Below, in pieces: positions 41,349 through 50,889 of a stretch of DNA of 64,000 nt (position 1 is its first letter; each line of letters begins with the position of its first letter). The DNA is taken from NCBI GenBank assembly GCA_965224675.1, contig CBDDAA010000004.1, forward strand, positions 2,542,001-2,606,000. The letters run 5' to 3'. The notes beneath the pieces are model-generated. The model was not told where the DNA came from and did not search any database. It saw only the letters and a program-made list of their open reading frames with translations. The position numbers and the translations under genes were made by a program. The DNA comes from UBA7957 sp965224675. GTDB lineage: Bacteria; Pseudomonadota; Gammaproteobacteria; Granulosicoccales; Granulosicoccaceae.

Positions 41349-42958
41349 AGCCTATACTCAACAGGATCGGAGGGGAGGCGCAAGGATGGCATGCCCAGCA
41401 TGGACTCTCGGGACCGTGTACCGACTGATTGAGCCGTGGCTGTAACAATTGCACCGCGAGTAATCAGCGCCCATAATCCTGCCATGGCGGCGTCAAACAG
41501 GTCATCACCCACCTTTTTGTCCTTCATCTTATAACTGGAAAATGATTTTGAGGTCTCTAACTGCTTTATGTTCGTCAGTTGTTTAACCAGAGCCCGGTAA
41601 TCCACGGTCTCCAGGCAATCCATGTCGCGGTGATCGATGTAAGGCAGGATTGCACGACCCGAGCTAAAGAGCTGGCGCAAAGCGGTGGCCATTTGATGCT
41701 TGGTCATTCCCTCAAATCGGATCGGAGAAAAAGCCCATTCGATCCAAGTGGTTGCAGTGCTGTCTCCGTCACCCACGGCCCGGCGATCGATAGTGATAAG
41801 ACCTTGTATGAAAAGATCATCATTGAGCTGCGCGAGCATGCCAACGCCGAACGCATCCCCCATTGCAGCATCGGGACTGAAATACTCCCAGAGCGAGATC
41901 AGATCATTTTTAACCAACGTATCGTCCGTGCCTGGCTTCCAGGTACGCGCATAACGCACGGCCAGCCAGCTACCGATCTGCTCCCAGACAATAATAGAGC
42001 TACGGGACGCATCGACACTCTCACCGTGACCAGAATGGTCATAGCCAAACGACACCAGTCCGCGTTTCTTGTAAGTTTCACCTGGCATGGGCTGCACGGG
42101 ATCCAGTCCAGCCTTCAAACCGAACATTTTTGCCGAATGCACCCATTTATCCCAGATAAAATCCCGGGACGAAACGTTTTTACAAAGCAATTGGCGAAGA
42201 TATTCAGCTGGGCTTAACTGATCACGCATCATTTCGATATAGGACTTTTCAACTATGCCCATCTCGATGCCTAGATAACAATCAATGATAGGCAGGGCCT
42301 TATACTTACCCGAATCGATCATGCTTTGCAGGGTGTCGGCACCTTTAAACACACCGGTGATTCGTATGGCAGGATCGTTTTTAGCGTCTTTGGCCGCACC
42401 CAAACGCCGGGTGGATGCCAACATCAACAAAAAGCGACCGAATAAACGGTCAGCCGGCATATCGTCCACTTCTTCAAGTGACGCAATAGTCAAATCTCCA
42501 CCATCGACGCTGGCCATGATTCCGTAGGCCTGCGCCCGGGATCGGTTATTAAACTGATAAGAGGTGTCTGATATGCGCCGACGCCCCGACTTAAAACTAA
42601 TATAGGCACTGAGAATCGGCGAGCGACGGATGGCGTCCAGTTGATAGTCCAGGGCAGTAATCGCCTGCGCTTCACGGGGCGCGACAATACCCAGTTCCTG
42701 GTCGCTGTGAACGGCTTCCTGCTCAAGGTTGTACAGCTCCTTGACCACCGTTTTGCCCGTACGACGACAAGAGTAATCGATGGTATAAGGATTCCTGTCC
42801 ATTGAGATCATCTTCAATATCTGCATCGGGTCCAACTCAACATTATGCAGATGCTTGTGCCACAGATAGTGATCATCCCGATAGCGCTGAATCTCACGCT
42901 CAGCCACGTTTTGCATCTTAATGCGCTGTTTTGTAGAGAGCCGCTCAGCCATGTGCAT
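41345..42958 (-). CDS. Terminase large subunit
   Basis: 537 residues. Walker A lies in YSCRRTGKTVVKELYN, Walker B in LTIASLEEVDDMP, and the nuclease half has FGYDHSGHGESVDASRSS with the expected metal-binding Asp and a later MGDAFGVGM. It is the ATP-driven DNA packaging motor and headful nuclease. Its start overlaps the upstream gene by 14 bases; ATG three codons downstream is an equal choice. Confidence 0.85.
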   Translation of the reverse strand: MHMAERLSTKQRIKMQNVAEREIQRYRDDHYLWHKHLHNVELDPMQILKMISMDRNPYTIDYSCRRTGKTVVKELYNLEQEAVHSDQELGIVAPREAQAITALDYQLDAIRRSPILSAYISFKSGRRRISDTSYQFNNRSRAQAYGIMASVDGGDLTIASLEEVDDMPADRLFGRFLLMLASTRRLGAAKDAKNDPAIRITGVFKGADTLQSMIDSGKYKALPIIDCYLGIEMGIVEKSYIEMMRDQLSPAEYLRQLLCKNVSSRDFIWDKWVHSAKMFGLKAGLDPVQPMPGETYKKRGLVSFGYDHSGHGESVDASRSSIIVWEQIGSWLAVRYARTWKPGTDDTLVKNDLISLWEYFSPDAAMGDAFGVGMLAQLNDDLFIQGLITIDRRAVGDGDSTATTWIEWAFSPIRFEGMTKHQMATALRQLFSSGRAILPYIDHRDMDCLETVDYRALVKQLTNIKQLETSKSFSSYKMKDKKVGDDLFDAAMAGLWALITRGAIVTATAQSVGTRSRESMLGMPSLRLPSDPVEYRL

Positions 42959-43943
42959 CCTGCTGATTAAATTCCAGCATAACCGTATCTTTGGAGCCTT
43001 TTTCTTTAGAATCTTCTAATTGAGACCGCAGTAACTCCATCATCTGCAACTGCTTTTTCTGCACCGCCTCAGCCAGCTCCTGATCCGCTTTCTCCATACC
43101 GACATGACCAGACAAGATGTCATTTTCATCCTGGACCTTGGGTGTCATGCCCAAGTCCGCCAGTGTCATATTGTTACGCTGGATGAAATTCATAAACGTA
43201 TTGAGCAGCGGATGCGCCTCACGCTTCATAATTTGCACAGTTTCACCGGTTTTATCGTCGGTGTACCGGGCAAGATGAAAACCGCCTTCCTTATCGCTAT
43301 ACCACTCCGGAGTCTCTGATCGAACACCATCGGCTATTATCGCCAGGGCCATATCATCCGTAATTGCGGAGATTGTTGCCTGCCGATCGGCATTCAACTT
43401 AATAAGCTGCTTAGGATCCCCGTCATCAAACGCCTGACGGTGCTTCATGTACAGTTCAGTACGCAACTGACACCAATGCGGGTTCTTATGCCCATGACCC
43501 GGAAGCTCGACGCAGAAAGCCGCCTCACTCTCATCACCAAAATACGAATAATAAGGACAGGTTTTACACTGAGGATATTTGCCGGGTTTGGCTGGAAAAA
43601 ACAGCGCTACCGTAGAATACAGACCATGTTTTAACGCATTAAAGCGCGTCTTCTTAGCCTCTGCAGGCGTTGGATGGCCCGCAAGATTCGCCGTAACCGC
43701 TGCAATCCCCTCTGGACTCTTAGGCCCCTTGTTGCCATTAAACGACGCCTTCAAGCGACCGCGCTCACGACCATCCTGCTGTGCAACCTCCCTGCAACGC
43801 GGACAATACGACTCATAGCGCCAGGGGTGATAAATTTCAGCCGGATCCGGCTCATCCGTGACAACAGAAGGCTCAGTGTCGTAGGTATTGCGACAGCAAT
43901 GACAATAAAATCGGACTGTTTTTAGAATTCGAGGCTCGGACAT
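42945..43943 (-). CDS. Terminase small subunit-like, Cys-rich protein
   Basis: About 332 residues from MSEPRILKTVRFYCHCC. Two zinc-knuckle-like pairs stand at the start (CHCC and CPRC). KSPEGIAAVTANLAGHPTPA then ALKHGLYS resembles the DNA-binding region of small terminases and related packaging proteins. A second Cys cluster follows (QCKTCPYYSYF to FCVEL). It directly precedes the large terminase. An upstream TTG (43964) is possible, but ATG 43943 fits the motif spacing better. Confidence 0.68.
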   Translation of the reverse strand: MSEPRILKTVRFYCHCCRNTYDTEPSVVTDEPDPAEIYHPWRYESYCPRCREVAQQDGRERGRLKASFNGNKGPKSPEGIAAVTANLAGHPTPAEAKKTRFNALKHGLYSTVALFFPAKPGKYPQCKTCPYYSYFGDESEAAFCVELPGHGHKNPHWCQLRTELYMKHRQAFDDGDPKQLIKLNADRQATISAITDDMALAIIADGVRSETPEWYSDKEGGFHLARYTDDKTGETVQIMKREAHPLLNTFMNFIQRNNMTLADLGMTPKVQDENDILSGHVGMEKADQELAEAVQKKQLQMMELLRSQLEDSKEKGSKDTVMLEFNQQDAHG

Positions 43944-43970
43944 GGTGACAGCATGCCGAAACAAGAGTTA

Positions 43971-43984
43971 TTTTTGAATGGACG
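43971..43984 (-). promoter_or_regulatory. Late-operon motif, copy 3
   Basis: CGTCCATTCAAAAA on the minus strand, 28 bases before the ATG of the packaging operon. GTAAT precedes it as in copy 1. The short distance to the ATG means that the start point or the gene start differs slightly from the other two copies. Confidence 0.55.
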
Positions 43985-44052
43985 AATTACGCCGCGATTT
44001 GCCATCTATCAGGCAGCGGTATAGTTATCTGGGTGGTTCCCAGTAGGTGTGG

Positions 44053-44063
44053 TTGGCTCCCCG
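44053..44063. other. Putative attR core at the tRNA-Asn 3' end
   Basis: TTGGCTCCCCG, comprising the CCA end and acceptor stem of tRNA-Asn plus one flanking base, repeats the proposed attL. The tRNA stays intact, as expected when a phage supplies the replaced 3' end. Confidence 0.5.
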
Positions 44064-44129
44064 GGACGGGCTCGAACCGCCGACCCAATGATTAACAGTC
44101 ATTTGCTCTACCAACTGAGCTACCGGGGA
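44054..44129 (-). tRNA. tRNA-Asn (GTT), CCA encoded
   Basis: Starts TCCCCGGTAGCTCAG, has anticodon GTT in TGACTGTTAATCA, T-arm GGTTCGAGCC and ends GGGGAGCCA. The acceptor stem pairs TCCCCGG with CCGGGGA. 76 bases. Its 3' end adjoins the prophage. Confidence 0.95.
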
Positions 44130-44316
44130 ACTGAAGGCGCGTATACTAATTAGTTAAGTGCACAGGGTCAAGAACTGTTTTAGGTAATAGCTTTAAACCC
44201 TTATATTGCCACTGCAATTAAGCAAGAGGAGTAAGGCGGATACAGGAAGTCATTAAAATTCTTTGTTCAAGTACAAAAATTAAACTAATAACATGCTGTT
44301 AGTCTATAACATTGTT

Positions 44317-45540
44317 TCAGTTACGTGTAATCTTATTAAGATCTGAGATCAACTCATTCAGGGCATCAGATTTTGAATCTTTACTCAATGAAGGGCTGCC
44401 TGCTTTTTCTTGATCTGGCGCATCACCTGTCGATAACATCTTATCTTTTTCGCGAAGGTAATTTTGATAAAATTCTTCCGGCGTCATTTCTGACTCGTCT
44501 TTCTCTGGTTTCTCTGCAGGTGATTCTGAAAGTTGAGTTTCAACCCTCTTTACAGAAACAACGGGTTCTTCAGCCGACGAATTAAGTGCGATTACCTGGG
44601 GAGGCGAGAATTTCTTAAGTACAGGCGGCACCTCTGCTGAATTACCCTTCGAAAAATCAACAGGCAATGCAATTACCTTACCTGAATTAATTTTTGGATC
44701 CACATTTTGAGCCAACATAACCCCACTTTCCATAATTAGCAGACAACCTTCATGCATGGATTCAGAAATCTGGGATGTTTCCGTTTTTCTAAACGTACCT
44801 AGTTTTTGAAGTGTCGATAGATCATCAAAAACAGGTAATTTGGAAACTATCTGATCAGGATCAAAATTATTAACATCTTCTATTTGAGAAATGCTTACAG
44901 CGATGGATTCAATTATCGCCTTCACCGCATTAATCGTATCATGATCGCCATCAAAAACAATGTGGCGATCTGGGTTTCCAGAAATATGCAGTAAAGAGAG
45001 ATCTTTTGTAGGCTTTTTGCTGAGGCTCACACACGCCGAATAAACCATGTCGAGGCCATCTATCGTGCGTGAAATCCGATCAGGATCCGACGCCTTCTCT
45101 CCCGCATCACGTAGCTTTATTTCCAACTGGTGTTTTCCAACGTTGAATCTATCCTTGGTCTGCTGCAGCTCTTGGATTTCACCCATCATCCCAATTAATC
45201 CAGGTAGATGATTTGCAGCAAACATAATCCGGCTGTAAAGCTGAACTATTTCAGCTCTGGTTTGGTCAAGTCCGTTAGCCACCTCTACAATATCGCGCCA
45301 ATATTGTGCTGAACCTAATCGCTCCAAATGCATAAACTTACAAACTTGCTGTTCTCGCGCACCAAAAGATCGAAATGCAATTACCAATTCGTTGCTGGTT
45401 GACAATAGTTGCTCTCCAGCAGCCGTCTTTTCATTACGAATGATTGCCGTTCGAAAATGACTGATAGCTTGCTGTATCTTAGTTTTACGCAATAATTCGA
45501 CGATTGAATTGATGGCGTATCTAAGGTCATTATCGGGCAT
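44317..45540 (-). CDS. Unrecognised host protein, helical with disordered tail
   Basis: About 407 residues from MPDNDLRYAINSIVELLRK. The first 270 are predicted helical with heptad features (a coiled coil around 120-150), including SMHEGCLLIMESGVMLAQ. The C-terminal third is polar and acidic (EPVVSVKRVETQLSE, MTPEEFYQNYLREKDKM) and likely disordered. No family recognised. It stands alone between tRNA-Asn and tRNA-Pro on the host side of the prophage; it could also be part of an older insertion. Confidence 0.65.
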   Translation of the reverse strand: MPDNDLRYAINSIVELLRKTKIQQAISHFRTAIIRNEKTAAGEQLLSTSNELVIAFRSFGAREQQVCKFMHLERLGSAQYWRDIVEVANGLDQTRAEIVQLYSRIMFAANHLPGLIGMMGEIQELQQTKDRFNVGKHQLEIKLRDAGEKASDPDRISRTIDGLDMVYSACVSLSKKPTKDLSLLHISGNPDRHIVFDGDHDTINAVKAIIESIAVSISQIEDVNNFDPDQIVSKLPVFDDLSTLQKLGTFRKTETSQISESMHEGCLLIMESGVMLAQNVDPKINSGKVIALPVDFSKGNSAEVPPVLKKFSPPQVIALNSSAEEPVVSVKRVETQLSESPAEKPEKDESEMTPEEFYQNYLREKDKMLSTGDAPDQEKAGSPSLSKDSKSDALNELISDLNKITRN

Positions 45541-45752
45541 TGCTAATCTCCATTGCACATCGAGTTATGTTAAGTGCTGATCTATGAGTATATTTCGGCA
45601 GTGATTAATATAATTTAAGTGTTTAAGGAAATTAATCAATACGATAGGAAAGTACTGGAGGCACTGCTTAGAAAGGGTGATTACGACTTAACCACTTTAA
45701 AAGGACTATCTATCGGATCTACTTAGCATTTTATTAAAATAAGTGGATAAAC

Positions 45753-45829
<77 letters not shown>

Positions 45830-46119
45830 CCAGAGAGCGCTGAAGAATACAGGAATTGAGTTACTAATAGAAGTAATTTAAATCGCCTGCGCAGATAATT
45901 CCATTCGTGATCTTCGCGTACACTTTCACTTTTTATCTGAATTGTCAGAGACGTATTTCGAAAGAATCACTATCAACAAATAATTTACTGTTCTCAACAC
46001 AATAGACGAGAGTGAAAATCAAGTGACGACTAAAAACAAGCTTTAATTATGACGTTCGATGTATTAAAAGGGAGATAGCCAATATCATTAGCTCGCATAA
46101 ATCAGAGGCCGCATTGATA

Positions 46120-46476
46120 TCAGGTCTTTAATATTTTTAAAACACCTTCAAGTTCATCGCGTATCTGTCTAGCCAATTGCTGTGATTGCAGGCTATCATC
46201 TTTAACCATTTCACCGCTTAGGTGCTGTCTCGCGCCACCGATTGTGTATCCTTGCTGGTACAGTAAACTACGGATTTGGCGAATCAGCATAACATCGTGT
46301 CGCTGATAGTAACGACGGTTCCCACGCCTTTTCACAGGCTTCAGATCAGGAAATTCCTGCTCCCAATAACGTAAAACATGTGGTTTGACCTGACACAGCT
46401 CACTAACTTCACCAATAGTAAAGTATCGTTTACTCGGGATTACAGGTAGTTCGTTATTGTTGCTGACTTCCAGCAT
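46120..46476 (-). CDS. MerR-family transcriptional regulator
   Basis: 118 residues. The MerR winged helix is clear: RYFTIGEVSELCQVKPHVLR, then YWEQEFPDLKP and RRYYQRHDVMLIRQI. This short MerR-type gene follows ihfA in most gammaproteobacteria, overlapping it by 23 bases here. Its targets are unknown. Confidence 0.85.
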   Translation of the reverse strand: MLEVSNNNELPVIPSKRYFTIGEVSELCQVKPHVLRYWEQEFPDLKPVKRRGNRRYYQRHDVMLIRQIRSLLYQQGYTIGGARQHLSGEMVKDDSLQSQQLARQIRDELEGVLKILKT

Positions 46477-46756
46477 AAGCTTCTACACGTGCCTTTAGTT
46501 TTTGACCGGGACGAAAAGTAACCACTCTACGCGCAGAGATAGGAATCTCTTCACCTGTTTTAGGGTTACGCCCTGGTCTTTCACTTTTATTTCTTAAAAT
46601 AAAATTACCAAAACCAGAGAGTTTAACGTCATCTCCATTTTCAAGGGCTTGTCGTACTTGCTCAAAAAAATGTTCAACGAACTCTTTGGCCTCACGTTTA
46701 TTCAGACCTAATTCATCAAAAAGCATTTCAGCTATAGCAGCTTTTGTTAAAGCCAT
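46454..46756 (-). CDS. ihfA: Integration host factor subunit alpha
   Basis: 100 residues. MALTKAAIAEMLFDELGLNK, GDDVKLSGFGNFILRNKSER and PGRNPKTGEEIPISARRVV are the HU/IHF fold, with the RNPKTGEE arm whose Pro inserts into and bends DNA. IHF also serves phage integration. It follows pheT by four bases. Confidence 0.95.
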   Translation of the reverse strand: MALTKAAIAEMLFDELGLNKREAKEFVEHFFEQVRQALENGDDVKLSGFGNFILRNKSERPGRNPKTGEEIPISARRVVTFRPGQKLKARVEAYAGSQQQ

Positions 46757-46760
46757 GTGT

Positions 46761-49133
46761 TTACATCCTTAGAGTTGCACTAAATTTTTCTTCGAGAACT
46801 TTAATGATGCCTGAAACAGTATTTTCCACGTCACTTTCATCTAGAGTGCGTGATTTATCCTGTAAAATCAAGCCCAAAGCCACGCTTTTTAGTCCACTTG
46901 CTACCTTATCACCTCGATATACATCAAAAATAATAATTTTTTGAAGAAATTCAGGTGCTGATTGCAACACGGTGTTTTGTACAGATATCATTGGAATGTT
47001 ATCTCTAATAACAATAGCAATATCTCGTCTTACTGCTGGGAATTTTGAATTTTCATTAAATTTTGGCAGATAGTTTGTTTCCAATACATCTTGCCTAACC
47101 TCAAACATTACTGCAGTTTGCGACAAGTTTAAACTTTTCTGAAGGTTAGGGTGTAAACTTCCCAACCAACCCAAGGTCTCACCTTTTTGCGTAATCAATG
47201 CAGATTGCCCTGGATGCAGCGCGCAATGTTGCGCTGCAACAAACTCAATATCCTGTATATGTGTGATTTTAAATAGCGATTCCAAAATACCCTTTAAATC
47301 GAAAAAATCAACTTCTCTATCAGACTCAGCCCAATGTTCCAAATTAGCTTTGCCACTAATAAGGCCACTTAATAAACGTTCTTGCACCAATTCATGACTG
47401 CCGGGTCTAAAGCACAGACCACTTTCAAAAATTCTAATATCATTAATCTGCCGGTTCAGATTTTTCTCTAAAGCCGCTAACAAACCTGTCCAATGAGACG
47501 CACGCATAACACCCATGTCACTGGAGATTGGGTTTGCCAGGGCGAGGGTTTTCAGATTGGGGTGCAATTGGTTCTGGATGGCATGATCGACAAAACTGTA
47601 GGTGATAACTTCCTGGAAGCCCCTGGCGAGCAAAAATCGTTTCAGCGTATCAAGGTCAGTCCGGTTATCTTCAACCTGTTTAAATTCAGGCGACAACATA
47701 GCAAATGTTCTAGGCAAATTATCATAACCATAAACACGTGCAACTTCTTCGATTAAATCCGCTTCAATACGAATATCATATCGATAACTCGGCGCTATTG
47801 CCAACCAGTCGTCGGCGTTTCGTTGTAGCTTTACCCCCAACTTTTCCAATATCGATTCCACTTGCTCTGCCGTTACTTCAAGTCCTAAAAGTCGTTCAAT
47901 TCTTGACTTTCTCAACACTATCTCATCAGCGAGTGGCAAGCGTGATTCCATAGCTACGTCTACAATCTCACCAACATCGCCTTTGCCAATATCAATAATC
48001 AAACGCGTTGCATACTCCAATGCTTCGCGCTGTAATTGTGGATCAACCCCACGCTCAAACCTATGCCCAGATTCAGTATGCACTGAATAGTAACGTGATT
48101 TACCCGCTATTAATTCAGGTAGAAATAACGCACTTTCCAGAAAAATATTTTCACTGATTTTATCGCATCCAGTGGTTAATCCACCCATTATTCCAGCAAT
48201 ACCAATCGCCCCTTTGTCATCAGCAATAACCGTTGTATCTCTTTGCAAGGAGATACAACGGCCATCCAGCAACGATAAGTTTTCGCTATTGGCGGCCTTA
48301 CGCACGGTAATATCACCTGACAACTTATCAAGATCATAGGCATGCATGGGTTGACCAAGTTCCAACATGACATAATTGGTAACATCGACTATCAATGAAA
48401 TAGATCGCACGCCACTACGGCGCAGGCGCTCAGTCATCCAGACAGGGGCCCTCACCGTATTATCAATACCGCTAATAATACGTCCTGTATAACGTACGCA
48501 GGCGTTATCGGGTTCGAGGTGTACTTTGAGTGAGTCAGCGTGATTCACCTCAACAGGTTGGTTGGTAAAAGCAATGTTGGAAATATTATTACGAGCGGCG
48601 ATATCACGGGCAATCCCTCGTATACAAAAACAATCTCCACGATTGGGCGTGATATCAATATCAATCACCGTATCATCTAAGTTCAAAAGTTTGCTCAGAG
48701 ACATGCCAACTTCTGCCTCTTGTGGCAGAGCCATCAAACCTTCTGAATCATCGGACAAACCTAATTCAGCTTCTGAACACAGCATACCCAAAGAAGCCTG
48801 GCCTCTTAACTTGGCTTTCTTAATTCTTAATCCAGAGGGCAATCTTGCACCAACAACGGCGAATGCACACTTCATTCCCTGCTTTACATTGGGTGCCCCA
48901 CATATAACTTGAGCTGTTTCAACATCGGTTCGCACTTGACAAATACGTAGTCGATCTGCCTCAGGGTGCGGCTTAACCTCCAACACCTCACCAACAAAGA
49001 TGCCTGCAAGCTGCCCCGCAAGGTTTTCACTCGAGTCCACCTCTAAGCCAAGCATCGTGAGTTGACTTTGAAGTTGCTCGCTATTTATAGGTGGGTTGAC
49101 CCATTCACGTAGCCATTTCTCACTGAATTTCAT
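46761..49133 (-). CDS. pheT: Phenylalanyl-tRNA synthetase beta subunit
   Basis: About 790 residues from MKFSEKWLREWVNPPINSEQ; a start eight codons upstream is not supported by homology. It has the EMAP-like tRNA-binding domain (FVGEVLEVKPHPEADRLRIC), the B3/B4 editing domain, the B5 repeats (RKSRIERLLGLEV) and the C-terminal anticodon-binding fold (KFPAVRRDIAIVI). With PheS it forms the alpha2beta2 enzyme. Confidence 0.95.
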   Translation of the reverse strand: MKFSEKWLREWVNPPINSEQLQSQLTMLGLEVDSSENLAGQLAGIFVGEVLEVKPHPEADRLRICQVRTDVETAQVICGAPNVKQGMKCAFAVVGARLPSGLRIKKAKLRGQASLGMLCSEAELGLSDDSEGLMALPQEAEVGMSLSKLLNLDDTVIDIDITPNRGDCFCIRGIARDIAARNNISNIAFTNQPVEVNHADSLKVHLEPDNACVRYTGRIISGIDNTVRAPVWMTERLRRSGVRSISLIVDVTNYVMLELGQPMHAYDLDKLSGDITVRKAANSENLSLLDGRCISLQRDTTVIADDKGAIGIAGIMGGLTTGCDKISENIFLESALFLPELIAGKSRYYSVHTESGHRFERGVDPQLQREALEYATRLIIDIGKGDVGEIVDVAMESRLPLADEIVLRKSRIERLLGLEVTAEQVESILEKLGVKLQRNADDWLAIAPSYRYDIRIEADLIEEVARVYGYDNLPRTFAMLSPEFKQVEDNRTDLDTLKRFLLARGFQEVITYSFVDHAIQNQLHPNLKTLALANPISSDMGVMRASHWTGLLAALEKNLNRQINDIRIFESGLCFRPGSHELVQERLLSGLISGKANLEHWAESDREVDFFDLKGILESLFKITHIQDIEFVAAQHCALHPGQSALITQKGETLGWLGSLHPNLQKSLNLSQTAVMFEVRQDVLETNYLPKFNENSKFPAVRRDIAIVIRDNIPMISVQNTVLQSAPEFLQKIIIFDVYRGDKVASGLKSVALGLILQDKSRTLDESDVENTVSGIIKVLEEKFSATLRM

Positions 49134-49176
49134 ATTTAATCCACATCTGCCGGGCAATAAAAAAAGTCATTTACAA

Positions 49177-50166
49177 TCAATTAAATTGTTGTAGAAAACG
49201 CAGGTCGTTTTCAAAAAACTGTCGTAAATCCTTTACCCCATATCGCAGCATAGCCAATCGCTCAACGCCCATCCCGAAGGCATACCCTGTGTACTGTTCG
49301 CTATCTACTCCCACTGCACTAAAAACATTGGGATGGACCATTCCCGCCCCCAGTACTTCAAGCCAGGCCCCACCATCAATCCTTATATCCGCCTCTGTTG
49401 AAGGTTCAGTAAATGGGAAGTAAGAAGGTCTGAAACGTATCTCGACAGCTGAATTATCAAAAAACTGCTCCAAAAAACCTTGTAAGTGTCCCATCAGATC
49501 ACTAAAAGTAATATTCTCTCCAACCAACAGACCTTCCACTTGATGAAACATAGGTGTATGCGTCATATCAGAATCGCAGCGATATACACGGCCCGGCACA
49601 ATTATTCTGTAGGGTGGACTATTATTCTCCATATAACGAATTTGCACCGAAGAGGTATGTGTTCGCAATAACAAACCATTGTCGAAGAAAAAAGTGTCAT
49701 GCATAGCACGCGCCGGATGATGCGGTGTAAAATTTAACGCCTCAAAATTGTGATAGTCATCTTCGATCTCGGGACCCTCTACTGAATCGAATCCCAGCTG
49801 AGAGAAAAGCCTGGTGATGCGTTCTGTGGTCAAGGTCACTGGATGTAATCCGCCTCTCAGTACAGCCCTGCCGGGCAGGCTTACATCAATCTTCTCAGTT
49901 TCCAATCGATTATTAATCACTTCTAATTCGAGTTGTTCAAAACGCTTTTCCACGAGCCTACTGATATCTCGTTTCAAAAAATTTATCGCCTTTCCCATCT
50001 CAGGCTTTTGTTCCTTTGGCAATCTGCCAATTGCTTTTAGCTGATCAGTAATAAGGCCTTTTTTGCCTAAATATTTAACTCGTATCGAGTCTAATTGTCG
50101 TAAATTGTCAGCAGCTGAAATTTCGGAGCTGGCTTCGGATAATAAATTTGAAAAATCTAATGACAC
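49177..50166 (-). CDS. pheS: Phenylalanyl-tRNA synthetase alpha subunit
   Basis: 329 residues with class II motifs: HPARAMHDTFFF, LLRTHTSSVQIRYM, RVYRCDSDMTHTPMFHQVEG and the C-terminal GMGVERLAMLRYGV. Charges tRNA-Phe with PheT. The 154-bp gap upstream has a strong palindromic hairpin; no Phe-rich leader peptide of the E. coli type was found. Confidence 0.96.
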   Translation of the reverse strand: MSLDFSNLLSEASSEISAADNLRQLDSIRVKYLGKKGLITDQLKAIGRLPKEQKPEMGKAINFLKRDISRLVEKRFEQLELEVINNRLETEKIDVSLPGRAVLRGGLHPVTLTTERITRLFSQLGFDSVEGPEIEDDYHNFEALNFTPHHPARAMHDTFFFDNGLLLRTHTSSVQIRYMENNSPPYRIIVPGRVYRCDSDMTHTPMFHQVEGLLVGENITFSDLMGHLQGFLEQFFDNSAVEIRFRPSYFPFTEPSTEADIRIDGGAWLEVLGAGMVHPNVFSAVGVDSEQYTGYAFGMGVERLAMLRYGVKDLRQFFENDLRFLQQFN

Positions 50167-50187
50167 GAAACTTTCCTGATAGAACGA

Positions 50188-50219
50188 AAAACGGGAAAAG
50201 GCATGCCTTTTCCCGTTTT
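50188..50219. terminator. Perfect 32-bp palindrome between rplT and pheS
   Basis: A 13-base arm (beginning AAAACGGGAAAAGG on either strand) around a GCATGC centre, A4 before and T4-5 after in both directions. It has the form of an intrinsic terminator and may attenuate read-through from the ribosomal genes into pheST. Confidence 0.75.
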
Positions 50220-50320
50220 ATGGATTAATAATATTTCACGAGCTGATATTAGCGCTGAAACGTGTGTTTAGGTATTTCCACTGTAAAAAGCCATCGCTAT
50301 ACGTAAGCCTATTATTCAAA

Positions 50321-50674
50321 CTAAAGACTTGCCTTGGCTTGTTCTGCAATTTTGCTAAATGCTGCAAAATCAGCAATTGCAATATCCGACAATACCTTTC
50401 GATCAATTTCAATCCCGGCCTTGTTCAGACCATTAATCAATCTGCTGTATGAAAGCCCACACTCTCGTGCTGCGGCATTTATCCTTACAATCCAAAGTCG
50501 ACGAAATTGACGTTTCTTTTGTCGCCGATCGCGATAAGCATACTGCCCTGCTTTGGTTACCGCCTGTTTGGCTACACGAAATACACGACTACGTGCGCCA
50601 CGATAACCTTTCGCTTTTTTCAGAATTTTCTTGTGTCTGGCACGCGCCTGCACACTACGTTTTACTCTAGGCAT
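50321..50674 (-). CDS. rplT: 50S ribosomal protein L20
   Basis: 117 residues, basic: MPRVKRSVQARARHKKILKK, AKGYRGARSRVFRVAKQAV, YRDRRQKKRQFRRLWIVRIN. L20 binds 23S rRNA early in assembly and regulates its own operon. It follows rpmI by 14 bases. Confidence 0.97.
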   Translation of the reverse strand: MPRVKRSVQARARHKKILKKAKGYRGARSRVFRVAKQAVTKAGQYAYRDRRQKKRQFRRLWIVRINAAARECGLSYSRLINGLNKAGIEIDRKVLSDIAIADFAAFSKIAEQAKASL

Positions 50675-50688
50675 TTTAGTTCTCCGGT

Positions 50689-50889
50689 TTAACGCAGGTA
50701 AGGTAGAAGGCGTCGAATTAATACTTCATCAGATTCGTGCACCATTGATTTGACTCGAAGATGACGTTTCCTCTTCGTACTCTTTTTTGTCAAAATATGA
50801 CGTAGATGCGATTGCTTTCGCTTGAATCCACCAGACCCAGTTCGTTTAAACCGTTTTGCAGCTCCACGATTGGTTTTCATTTTAGGCAT
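50689..50889 (-). CDS. rpmI: 50S ribosomal protein L35
   Basis: 66 residues from MPKMKTNRGAAKRFKRTGSG, with GGGAG six bases before the ATG at 50887-50889. A longer frame upstream is not part of the protein. Ends VLIRRLLPYLR. Confidence 0.96.
   Translation of the reverse strand: MPKMKTNRGAAKRFKRTGSGGFKRKQSHLRHILTKKSTKRKRHLRVKSMVHESDEVLIRRLLPYLR

Larger units (their letters stand above)
260..44063. mobile_element. Integrated siphovirus-type prophage, about 43.8 kb
   Basis: A contiguous block of phage genes (recombinases, repressor, primase-helicase, terminase, portal, capsid, tail, lysozyme, spike) lies between host uvrB and tRNA-Asn. The boundaries are proposed from an 11-bp direct repeat TTGGCTCCCCG at 260-270 and 44053-44063; the right copy is the 3' end of the tRNA. 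Non-contractile tail genes with a J-like tip and a lambda-like chaperone frameshift indicate a siphovirus. At least four genes carry inactivating changes, so the element may no longer be inducible. The ends are inferred, the phage nature is not in doubt. Confidence 0.9.

Noticed and set aside
45620..45730. 35-codon GTG frame on the plus strand
   Set aside because: No ribosome site and no recognisable content; likely chance in a short intergenic region.
50219..50320. Phe-rich leader peptide for pheST attenuation
   Set aside because: Only a seven-codon frame with one Phe (MAFYSGNT) is present; the palindrome is kept as a plain terminator.
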